A stretch of DNA of 64,000 bases, taken from the NCBI RefSeq assembly GCF_048128805.1, contig NC_136016.1:12950676-13014675 (forward strand). Reading direction: 5' to 3'. The notes beneath the pieces were generated by a model. That model made no database searches. It saw only the letters and a program-made list of their open reading frames with translations, and was not told the origin of the DNA. This DNA is from Centroberyx gerrardi. Taxonomy: Eukaryota > Chordata > Actinopteri > Beryciformes > Berycidae. This document shows, piece by piece, positions 33,718-64,000 of the stretch (position 1 is its first letter; every line of letters begins with the position of its first letter). The translations under genes and the position numbers were made by a program.

Positions 33718-36505
33718 ATGCACACTGTTAACGAGCCGCCCCCCCCCCCCCTCTCCCCCTCCCTCTCCCTCTCCCCCTCCCTCAACCACACTGTCACGTA
33801 GAGGAGTTGTGATGCCTTCCTCGTCATTTTCACAGGACTTTTTTAGCTACCCATCACTGTTTATCCTTCACTAACATTTGAAACTGTTCTTGAGGCATTA
33901 CTAGCAGAGGTCTTCAAACAAAAAAAACAAAAAAAAAAAGTGATTTAAAAAAGTAGGCCAAGATATGTTATTTTATTTCTCTCTGTGGTCCTTGATCTCT
34001 TATTTGCCATTATTTGTACCTTTTGTAAGTGCCCCTTTTAAGAGTTGAAGCACCCCAGCAGAGCAGAATCCTCCTCGTGGTTCTGGATAATTGTTTTAAC
34101 GTCATCCACATCCTGTTCATTCTAATGTCCTGTTAGACAAGCCAATTTACTGTCACCATGAATTCAAACCTCTTAGAGAGTTCTGTTTTCAATGTACAAA
34201 TCATCTTTGATGGGTGTCCCCTGATGGTTTTTTGATACATAGAAAACGACCTGGGAAACCAGAGGGTGCAGACTGCAGGGGTGCAATTTGTACTGAAACG
34301 GAACATGAAACAGTCACAGGATATGGTGAGGGGGATGGGATGAAAACTGTTAAATTTAGGCTAAGTAGTGAAGTTTCTCTTTAAGACAGTAAAATGCTTT
34401 CAGACCTCACTGCTGTCTTCGCTTTGTGTAGCCCCTACATTTACTGCCCACGAGCTAGTTCAGAGGAGGGACAAAAACAGAATGGCTAGAGTAGAAACAG
34501 TGGTTTGTGTTGGGCACAGTTTTCTAATTGTATTCTGTGGATATGACATGTATTTGATATGGAAAAACATTTGTATTGTGCCTGCTACTGTCAGTGTTAA
34601 TTTATTTTTTATGTTACTGCTCTATTGTAAATGCGCTAAAGCTTGACTTATGAGGTGGAAAATTATACTTAGGCATTTTAAGTGTAAATGTCATGGCCAA
34701 AACACCCAGTGTTTGAAAGAGATGAACAGGGGCGGGATCAGTGTGTGATAGTCACAGGTTTCGGGCCATGTCCAGCTCATCAGTGATTATAGTATTACAA
34801 GTCAATTGCATTCATGTGCACTTACCTAGGTAGGTAGTATGGTGTTCATTGCAGTTATTGCAAAAAATAGTCTTGCAGGCTGAAGAGAACTCCCTAAAAT
34901 TAGTCAATTTACAAGTAGTCTAGAAAAAAATAATTAAATGACTGACCCAGGACAAAATATGGCTGTCTTGAGAAGCGAAGAGATGATGATGATTGGGGCG
35001 CAAGTCGAGATGAGGGATTTGGCAAGCATTGCTAAACTGAGTGACAAGAGAAACTGTATAGCTATGTGGTCATTTGCTTAGGCGCAACATAAAGAAACCT
35101 TTCTGTACCTGGGCATTGAACTTGTAAAAACACAGGACTTGTCATGTGGCACTCTGCTGGTTGCGTTCAAACATCAGGGAGAAAAGGCCCGAGCTCTCTG
35201 TAGAGCTTTTTCATGTCAAAGCCCCACAGAGACACACACTGGCCCATTAGAAAAGATTTGATCTGTTTATACTGTAACAGGGAGAGTGAACAGTTATTAC
35301 TCTATTATTCTCTCACTGTCCTATCTTCAAATGAAATAGTGAAATTATAGTATTCCTCATTTTGCAAGTTGAGTCCCTGAACCCCACCTTGGGAATCACT
35401 GCTAGAGAATTTGATATGTAATTATATTACACAATACATTGGATCAGACATGACAGTGAATCCATTGAAATATAAAGTCTAAATTTATTATCGTAATTAT
35501 TAAAATTGAGTTTTTACTGTAAAGAAACTTACTGTATGTTATAGTCCTCAAAAACGATCTTTCTGGTGAATTTCATGCAGTTACTTGTACATGGAAAAAT
35601 TATTTTGGATTTGTCAAATTGAATGAACGCAACCAGCCACAGTTTAGTTGTCACTTTCCCTCTCCTTTGCCTGTGCTGTTTCCTCAATTTGTAATAGGCA
35701 AAAGTAAGTGGTCCTTTCTTGTGCTCAAAAATTTCCATCCTAATGTTGATCAATATTCCTACGGTGATTCATCACTATTTATCTCATAAATAGCTGTCAT
35801 AATTAAACGACTTCTTGCATGCACCTCATGTAAGAGAAAGCTGTTTGTTCGTTGCCTCCCTTTCACCAAGTGGTCTCATTGTATATCCTGTTAATATCTG
35901 AAGTTATTAGGAAGGATATACTGAATACCTAGGACTAGGTTTTACAAAGTGTGTGTGTGGGCGGGGCTAACCTTTAGGCCAACCCTTCTCCTATAGGCGG
36001 GGACAAAGATGAATTGGTAACACAAAATGACAAAGATTCCCACACTTTGTTCCCAGCTGTGTATGTTTGACATGTATTGCCAAGATGCTACTTTAAGTTG
36101 AAGGCTCACTAAAGAGCAGGCGTGTAGGACTTAAGGATGTGCTTGCAACATGATAATCTGCATGCTGAATTCTTGGTTATTTTTCATCACTAATAAACAA
36201 CATTCATCTGAGTGTGCAAGGTAAGACGCGAGTGAGGGACGGGACGTTGCTCCCAGTGCACAGTGGGGAAGAAACTTGTTGGGAAAAGGTTGTGCTTTGG
36301 TGGTTCTCTCCAAGTACCTCTGCACCGGAGCTACTGGAGAGGATTTTGCAGTAACAAATCTCATCACCTTTTGGTTATTTTTGACGCTATACAGTTGTGG
36401 AAATGTGATTGTTATCGTTATTGTGCATTTTATCAATAACTGGTTTATGATGACTCTTGTTGCTGTATGTGTATTTGAAAATAAATGCTATCAAGTCACT
36501 GTCTT
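33718..36505 (+). other. mapt: mapt 3' UTR
   Basis: About 2.8 kb without a protein-like frame follows the stop. It starts with a C/CT-rich tract (33739-33782). An AATAAA at 36480-36485 lies in a T/GT-rich context, and cleavage some 20 nt later would end the transcript. Long 3' UTRs are typical of MAPT. The end is inferred. Confidence 0.5.
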
Positions 36506-36564
36506 TGCAAGCTGAAAGAGAAGAATTACAACAAAATGTTTCACACCGATTGAGTTGAGGCCAA

Positions 36565-37976
36565 AACGATTATGCCAAGTTAAACATAAACGTTTTAATG
36601 GTACTATTTACAAAAAACAATTCTGCTTTTGATTAGGTTAACTGCTGCAACAATCAAACAGGTACATTGACATCTTGCTTAACTACAAAAGAAAAAACAG
36701 AGTGATTGAATGACTGTGGCATAAAAACACAGGTGTAAAATTATACAACCATAGATTTTGCATAGCAATTAGTTACTTAAGGGGGCAATAGTGTGGTTAT
36801 GACATTGTGGGGTGGCAAAAACAAAATTAATCTTGCAACAGAGTAGTCTATAGATCAGATCAATCTGAGCAGTGAAAATATTCTCAACATCAGAAAATAT
36901 TCCCTTAAATTGTAAAACCTGAGCTTGGGGTGGCTTCTAGCTAAGTAAGAGCTGCTACATTTGAAATGTTTGCAAGAGAACACTTCTTATTCTTGTCAAG
37001 TTCAACCAGAGGGTGGGGAGGGGGCTAAATTGTGTTATTTCTATTATTTTGCCACAATTTGACTTTTCTAACATAATACACCAATGACTGTGTGTGAAGG
37101 GGAAAAGGATTATCCCCATTACCTGCATTTTTTCATAAGTGGAAAACCTTCTGTGTGCTGTTGTGATAAGACTAGCATTAGCATGTTTTCAGCATGCAGC
37201 AGCGCTTTCTGTAGGGCAAGTGCTCTAAAGACACCCCAGCCCTCCGTGCCTTCGCCCTCTAACAAAACTGGGAGAGACTGCAGGGCAAGAGAGGAGCTGG
37301 ACACTCTCCAAAGAGATTCGAAAGGAATGATTTACCATTCAAAACACAAAGAATGTGTTACGCTGGAACAGACAGAACAGATACAAATAAAAAGTGTCAG
37401 GAATGAAACAAACAAAGAAAGCAAACCAACAAAACTGGACTTGGCAGTTGGAGAAGAGCTCTGGTGATTTCAGGCGACCTCTAGGGGGAGAGGGAGACCA
37501 CATCTCAAATGTACCTGTTTATTTGGATGGGGGATAAGAGGATATTTTTTCATGTTTTGTTATTTGTCACTCCACTAAAAATGTACATGGGAATTACAAG
37601 CAAACTAGTCAATAGAAAACACCCTTTGGCCATACTTTGAGGAGTCCGCTACATAGTGCGCTACAAGTGTACACGCGACATATGAAACACCACTAAGCCC
37701 CCATGTACATTGTTTAGCCTACTACAGAAATCATTTTTTGTAACATGTTGTTTTATACTTTTTTTAACATTTATTCTTTTTTCCTGTGACAAAAACAAGT
37801 GTAGGGAAAGGCTTCTATCTCCATAATATTCACTAAAAACTGTGAAAAGTATTAGACTGATGTTTGAATATCAAACAACAGGAACCCTTTTAATATCTTA
37901 TTTTGCGTTGAGGTTCTGCTTGTTAATGCCAGAGAGGGGCTGGGGAGGGAGTGGGGGACCTCAGCCTGTCAGTCAT
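36565..37976 (-). other. kansl1: kansl1 3' UTR
   Basis: Minus-strand sequence after the KANSL1 stop. Candidate poly(A) signals on this strand are AATAAA near 37768 and 37518 and ATTAAA near 36593-36598. If the distal one is used, the mapt and kansl1 transcripts end within about 100 bp of each other. Which signal is used cannot be told from sequence. Confidence 0.35.
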
Positions 37977-57839
<19,863 letters not shown>

Positions 57840-57907
57840 GCAGTGCAGAGGGACGGGCACCGCGGCCTGCTCCACACCACCCGCTTACTGCCCCGCCAGA
57901 GGACAGC
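57840..57907 (-). other. kansl1: kansl1 5' UTR part of the first coding exon
   Basis: The acceptor 'ttgttatatccag' at 57908 is followed by 68 nt of 5' UTR containing a TAA in frame with the ATG, which confirms that translation starts at 57839 or later. Confidence 0.65.
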
Positions 57908-60889
57908 CTGGATATAACAAAAAGAAAAAGAAATAGGGAGGGGAGACAAGAAATAAAGTCAAACAAGGTAGACCACTGTGCAACTCAAGCACAAAAAAGG
58001 TTACCAGATCAAGCCCTGATCCTGGCGGGTGTGGGAAGGTGTCAGGTATTTTCTGATCAACAATTCAAAAGTAACACTCACAATCTTGTCCAGTGATGGA
58101 CCCACAAAACAGCAGTGTAAAGAGACAAATCCAGAAATTACCTAAAATATTTTTGCTTCAAGAATTGAATTTAACAATGAAACCAGCAGCTTCCTACAGT
58201 TTGATTTGGATGTGTGCAACCACAATTACTCAGAGCAAAAACAAAAAAGGCAGTCAATAATAGCCTAGGCATATTTTGAAGAAAGACTGTGTATACAAAT
58301 ACAACAAGTGCAGTCTCAATTAAAGACCATGAGACTGTTTTGTGGCCAAGCAGATTTAAAAATTCTAACTTGCTCTCACTTAAATGAACCAATAAAAATA
58401 TTTGCTCATCTTTCCCACTGATATGTCTGGAGTGGAAAATGCAACAGGCATGTAGTATGTACCCATTTAAATTGAAACATACAATTGGAATCCTCGCACT
58501 ACAGGTTCTTTAAGCCTCTACAGTCAGTGGAAAATTACAAAACACCAGCCAAAAGACAAAGGGCAATTTTTTAAATATTTGGTAAATTAGAAACAAAGAA
58601 AAAGGATTATTGCCACTGCTAAAGCTTAACATGAAGTCCAACATATTGACTGAAATATAAAGCTAAAGTGAATGTCTACAATGCTAATCTAGTTCAAAGC
58701 CTAATCTAATGAACTGGTGACTCACTGACATTTTGTTGACCTGCTGGCTGCTACTGTCGCTAAAAATTATCCTGCAAGGGCACCAGGAAAAACATTGCAG
58801 GAGAATAGGAGGTACATCTGTGATGATCAAATTTACTTGAACTTATAGGCTAAACTATACATTTAAGTTCCCACAACATTCTAGCAGGAAATAAAATTTT
58901 GATACAATCATGAGCACAATGAGGCCTGCATATTGGTCCATAGAGCCCTCTTCCAAGACTTTATTGTTAAATATGAACGAATTAATGAGATGCAATGACC
59001 TTGGGGAGTGGGGTGCAAAAGCAATAGATAGGATAACAGCAGACAGCATAGCTAAATCCCAGGCCAATAAATAATTCCCACTACACCCATGCCTGTGTGA
59101 ACAAGCCTTCGTTGTCATTTACTCACAAGGCTCCTCCTCAAAGAAAGAGCTCTTGAATTCAACACTAGCTGATGAGGGAAGAAACAGGCAAAGCCAATGC
59201 AAATTATTCAAACCCTACTGCCCTACATGTGCCCTGGTAAGTCAGTGTGCAGCAGGGTTCCACACAGGGTGTGTAAGTAGGTGGATTTAGGCCTCAGTAT
59301 TAGTCCAAAGCACATGATGTCACCCTGCCTAGCTTCCTGTGTCAATTTCAGATGTACATAACAAAGCTTTCTAATTTCCCAAATGTTATTTAGACAGCAC
59401 AGATATGGCTCACAAATTACAAACATATGTAATGAGAATAAGGACGACGTGATTCAGGGGAAAGTACTCTTTTACGGGTTAACATGTCGGTCAAAATGAT
59501 TGCCCGTCCAATCATATCAAATTGAGGGACGTTCCTTCCAAATAATGCAAGAGATGAAAGCGGGCTGCTTCTCCCCGTATCGTCTGTCAGGCCAGATGAA
59601 TGGGGGGCTCAGTATTTCACCGCAGTTTCTAGTCAGCGCGCACTACGCCATGTTGGTATTTCCGAAGGAGATTATGCAATGCAATTCATCCACCTAAAAC
59701 CGCCCATTCCGCTCCGACAAATACACCGAACTTGTTCACATCAACGGCAGTGGTAATTTAATAACTAACGTTAGTAAACGCATAATCATCATTCGCTTGC
59801 CTATCGTGTTAAACATAGTGTGTTACAACAGCAATTTCTCTATTAACTGGCTGGCTAGAGGTGCGACAAAAATGTCTACATCAAACGTTAGCCAGCCACA
59901 ACCACCAAAATGTCCCCCTGATGTTTACAATAATATTTGTAAATTTATGGGTAGGCTGGCGCCTCTGTCCATGTCTTCCAGCCCCGAGAAGCTACGACTG
60001 CAACATTTCATGATCATGCATTCTCAATAGCTTTCGCGGAAAATTATACAAGATTCATCGCGGGTTAACATTATCGAGCCCTGTCAGTAAACATGAGTAG
60101 TCGATCAACATATCAACCAAATGTAAAACACCCGAAGGATCAAAGATGAATATCAAGCTAAACCATGTCACTCAATACACTGCGTGCAAATTAATGCGCT
60201 TCGTTTCTGGCTAACGTTAGCTCAGTAAAGCTGCTGATGCAAGAAACACAGCCTGCTAGCAAGCTAGCATGCAGGAGTAATAAGCCAATTGCAGTCTAAC
60301 ACTAACGTTAACGTTACCTACCCACATCACATTTTATATGATTTATCAGCTAATGTAACGTGATGCCTTTTCTGTGCTTGCGAAAGCGAACTTGTAGCTT
60401 TTCGCTAACCCCGACAGCCAAGTAAACATTTTAGTCAGTGGCTACGTTATGCTCATTTCAACGATGGTTTATACATGTTAAATTAATAACGTGAAGAGCG
60501 ACATTATTTACCAAAGGCTAGAACAAAATATTCCACAAGCACTAAGTTAACAGAGTGAAATTCAGAATCGGCAACTTTGCATGCGTTAGTAGTTTGTAAA
60601 ATAAAACCGCACAGCGTTATAGATCACAACTTATTTTAATCAACGCGTAAAGACCTATTGCAGAGTGCAGACATGATATACGTTACGTTGCAATCAGACA
60701 GAGAAAAAATACACAGGCAGTCAGCTGATGTAAACCTATGTGAACACTCATTTGTCTTGGTTCAGTAACGTTACACTAGTTGGTTGGCAATCAAATAGTA
60801 CGTAATGCAGATATGTCAAAAGCCGAGAAGTTGGGAGTAGACCTTGCCAGTCTTGCTAGCTCGCTAACAAAGAAAAAGGAGGAACCTAC
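57908..60889 (-). other. kansl1: kansl1 intron 1
   Basis: No exon-like sequence. The right half (from about 59700) has many ACGTTA / AACGTTAGC motifs, a CpG-containing style often seen around teleost promoters. Confidence 0.4.
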
Positions 60890-61320
60890 CACGTGACGAG
60901 GTTGCACTATCCGAGGGAATTTCGGTAACAATCCCCCGCAGTTTTGGTGAAAAAAACAAGGGTATTATCACAAAAAACACGGATTGGTTCGATTACTCTG
61001 CCATTAATCAATCCAAAAATGCGACCAGATTACCAAAAGGCCCGGTTTACAGAGCCGCTCGGGTTCGTTCCGGATTCAGGCAATGGGCGAATCAACGAAC
61101 TACACCTTGCTCGCCAGCTAGCTCGCCTCGCCGCTACAGCGAATATAAGGCAAGGCCGGGAAACGGTCCTTTCTACTCCAAATTACTTCAAATGTAGGTA
61201 ATTTGACAACAATCCTTTACCAAAAAGTCCAATTCTCAATAAGTGAAAGGTAATCCAGATGCCAGTTTATCGCGAGCCTTTTTCTCTCGTTTTAGGGAGA
61301 GACGCTTAGAAAATGGCGGC
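60890..61320 (-). promoter_or_regulatory. kansl1: kansl1 5' non-coding exon and promoter region
   Basis: On the minus strand a GTAGGT donor follows CACGTG at 60890, giving a plausible end for the 5' exon. Upstream lies GC-richer DNA with GCCGCCATTTT on the minus strand (61310-61320), the consensus YY1 site usually found just downstream of the start of housekeeping genes. CCACGTGAC (about 60889-60897) is an E-box of the USF/bHLH type. The start site itself is not determined. Confidence 0.45.
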
Positions 61321-62370
61321 TAGCTCCTCTCCCTCGGCTTTGAGTCTGACAAACATAGAAGTGGTGTGTGCGTGTGTATGTATGTGTGTGTGTTGCTTGC
61401 TGGTAGGCGGGAGACATTTCTCATACTCGCCACTAGAGTAAAGGGCAGATAAGAAAACGACATAAAAAGCTCAAAAGAAGATACCACAGGAGGGCATTGT
61501 CTTCCAAAAGATAGCGCAATGTCAATTTTGCACTTGTTAGGGATAGACAAAGTCATGAAGGTAGTTTTGGTTACACTGGAAGCATTGGTACTGTAAGACT
61601 CTCCAACTATACATAAATCTTCTAATATTTTTTTCCCATCCATGCCGTTTCTGTTTTACACACCACCTGCACACAATTGTACTACAGGGAATTAGAATAA
61701 CCTATAATACATACATCTTGTTATTCTTCTAAGTAATAATAATAAGTGCAGGGAATTAATGTCTCAGGAGACAGCCCCCTTGGGAAAACTGAGCCGAGTT
61801 GAGACTGCCTGCCTTTCCATGGCACTGTTCACAGGAACTAGATCGCCCACCATTACAGCAACATTATGAAGGTACAGCCCATGGCCACTTGAAGGAGCTC
61901 TTCCACAAAATGACTGTTCATCAGTCAGTCCAAATAAACTGAACAACAACAACAATAAAACCTATATTATGTAAGGAGAGGGGGGAAAAAACGTAGAATC
62001 CCACCAAACTTATATCAAGCAAAACCTATTCCATCTCCATGAATCACTAATTGCAACAGGTTTTCAACAGTATGCACTGAATATATTGACACAAAACAGG
62101 CACTACTCTTGACTGCTCTTGCATGACATTAGACCTGGCAACTGACTTGTATGTGGTCTTGCGTGCATTGGCTGATAAGAGAAATAATCCCTTATAACTT
62201 TGTAATATATAGTCTAGCTCAAAGCCGAGACTAAAGGTTTAAGACTTAGATATATTTATTTACATGAGAATGACTGGCCTTAGACAGAGGTATGATTAGA
62301 GTAGGGGTTTCTGGCACAACTTCACCTACTTCCAAGGTGCATGGAGAAGGGAAAAAGGTCTAAAAAGGTC
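61321..62370. other. Upstream flank of kansl1
   Basis: No gene was recognised. A GT-rich microsatellite lies at about 61363-61394. Confidence 0.5.
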
Positions 62371-62765
62371 AAAACTCCAGCAATACTTGCAGTACATAGA
62401 ACAACTTTATTGTCAGACCAATGCATTTCGGCTTGTGGCCTTCATCAGGGTCATCATGAAACACATTACAAACAACATTTAAATAGGTATTTAAATGTTG
62501 TAGCCTTCATCAGGGTCATCATGAAACACATTACAAACAACATTTAAATAGGTATTTAAATGTTGTTTGTAATGTGTTACACAAGCCGAAACGCGTTGGT
62601 CTAACAATAAAGTTGTTCTATATACTACAAGTATTGCTGGAGTTTAACATTTAAACATTTAAATAGGTATTTAAATGTTGTTTGTAATGTGTTTCATGAT
62701 GACCCTGATGAAGGCCACAAGCCGAAACGCGTTGGTCTAACAATAAAGTTGTTCTATATACTACA
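62371..62765. repeat. Nested palindromic repeat
   Basis: 62371-62645 is an inverted repeat with ends 'aaactccagcaatacttg' and 'caagtattgctggagttt'. Its arms carry 'ccttcatcagggtcatcatg' on the left and 'aagccgaaacgcgttggtct' on the right. A 64-nt block containing 'catttaaataggtatttaaatg' is present twice in tandem (about 62443-62568). A further half-copy in the right-arm orientation (62646-62765) follows, with 'gatgaccctgatgaaggcc' and the same end. There is no coding capacity. It looks like a MITE inserted into, or rearranged with, another copy of itself. Confidence 0.75.
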
Positions 62766-64000
62766 GAGGTATGATTATACAGCCGTATCTCTCGGTTGTT
62801 CCCACTGAGGAATTTGAATTTCCACAGCTTCCTAATGTTTCACACTCTCTGTGCGCTCAGTATTTTTTGGCACCTCTTACCCAAAATTGATCATTCTAAA
62901 TAAAGCACAACGTTTTTCAGTTTTTGTGAGAGCTTGTCAGTTTGCACGCCTTCGAGGAAATCAATTTCCTACATCATGATCGAACAAAATACACACATTT
63001 TTAAAGTCTGTCAACACTGCATTCTGCATGTAGTTGAAAATGTAATGCTGGGTTAAATTACACTTACTAATTTGTAGATCTCCAACATTTTCAGAGTGCA
63101 TGGTGCTATGATCTGCTTGGATAACAGAAATATATCTGTATAACACTCCTCTCTATAGTTTTCTTAATGAGAAAATGTATTCCCTAGGTGGTTCATTCTG
63201 TACATCTAGAAATATGGGCAGGGGGTATAAGTTTTCAAAGGTAAAGTAAAAATTATTTATCAATGATTAATTATTTTGGATTGGTTTTCAAATAGTGAAA
63301 ATAAATTCTGAGCAACTACATACAGAGAATGTCACTGTTGAATGCTGCAGGCTAAATCTGTAGAATGAAAAATATCTACATAAAATATATTTTTTTTACC
63401 TAGGTTGGGATACTATCCTCATAAAGTACTGAGGAGTGTCTTAATGATAATGGAGGTTAACTTGGCTAGCTGATACATTTTGTTCACCCAGTATACTATG
63501 ATTAAAATTTTATGCAACTGTGGCAACTTTCAGGGATACAAAAAACAATGTTTTCAAGCAAATGTATATAAACTGGGTAATCCACAAGATCCTTATTTAT
63601 TTATTTTTTTATCTTAGCAATATCTTTGTCGATAAGCGATCGTTGCAATGGTGTGTTTGCTGCACTTCCTAGAGAGCAATTCACAAGCAGTGTGGCCAGT
63701 ATTATGACATCTTTTAACTTGAATTTTCTGTTGATGAGGTTTGAGTTTCTGCAGGCACCAGTCTTTGTCTGTTCAGCCCTACTGACTATCTTTGCTCATG
63801 CTAACTACTGTAGTTGAGTTCAATACCTCTGATCAGCCAATGCTTGTGAGTTGCACTGATGTTGGGTTAAGTGGTAGTGCAAATTAATGAATGTGACTTA
63901 TTTCCTCCAGGGCTTGCATGACCTCTGCGCATTACATTGTACTACCAGAGTGGACATGTAGATTAAGAAACAAATTATCTGAGAGATAGAGAGAGAGACT
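62766..64000. other. No feature recognised
   Basis: AT-rich, with short open frames only and no splice-flanked protein-like segment. A GA run is at the very end of the window. Confidence 0.5.

Noticed and set aside
33336..33833. 165-codon minus-strand frame over the last mapt exon
   Set aside because: Shadow of the conserved tau C-terminal exon; the translation is low-complexity (poly-Gly/Arg from C-rich tracts).
57840..57875. N-terminal extension of KANSL1 from a GTG at 57875
   Set aside because: Eukaryotic initiation at the ATG 57839 gives the conserved MAAMAPALTD; an in-frame TAA lies just upstream.

Overview
This is a window of vertebrate nuclear DNA, almost certainly from a teleost fish. 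Genes are split into small GT..AG exons, introns are compact and AT-rich, and palindromic fish-type DNA-transposon relics (MITEs) are scattered through them. Three protein-coding genes can be assembled exon by exon, and in each the splice phases close into one complete open frame. The block mapt (+) / kansl1 (-), converging tail to tail, matches human 17q21.31. No bacterial, viral or CRISPR content was seen.

Region by region. (1) 1-3235: repeat-rich flank with a LINE reverse-transcriptase relic and a possible DIRS-type relic. (2) 3236-7207, minus strand: a complete 13-exon class B1 (secretin-family) GPCR of 421 residues, closest by eye to the GHRH receptor branch. It occupies the side of mapt where mammals have CRHR1. 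(3) 7208-12600: head-to-head intergenic space with an orphan exon-like frame containing a perfect hairpin, and a MITE. (4) 12600 to about 36505, plus strand: microtubule-associated protein tau (mapt). It has a 5' non-coding exon, a 6-kb first intron, a 2640-nt core reading frame (879 aa) and a long 3' UTR. (5) About 36565-61320, minus strand: KANSL1 (kansl1), 14 coding exons, 1111 aa, with a 5' non-coding exon and a YY1-type promoter motif. Its introns hold several MITEs. (6) 61321-64000: no gene seen; one nested palindromic repeat.

The most unusual part is tau. It encodes seven tubulin-binding repeats instead of the four of human tau, through local tandem duplication of the repeat-2 exon, and a truncated relic copy is still visible. 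It carries a 900-nt exon in the position of the mammalian 'big tau' exon 4A. It has a tandemly duplicated pair of N-terminal cassette exons. It also has a candidate 166-nt exon whose inclusion would replace the canonical C-terminus with a Ser/Pro-rich tail. The PHF6 aggregation hexapeptide is altered, and five repeat cysteines are present rather than two.

The three genes do not form one pathway: a peptide-hormone receptor, a neuronal cytoskeletal protein and a chromatin (NSL histone acetyltransferase) scaffold. Their adjacency is conserved synteny, not an operon. All exon models are manual translations; no transcript evidence was available.
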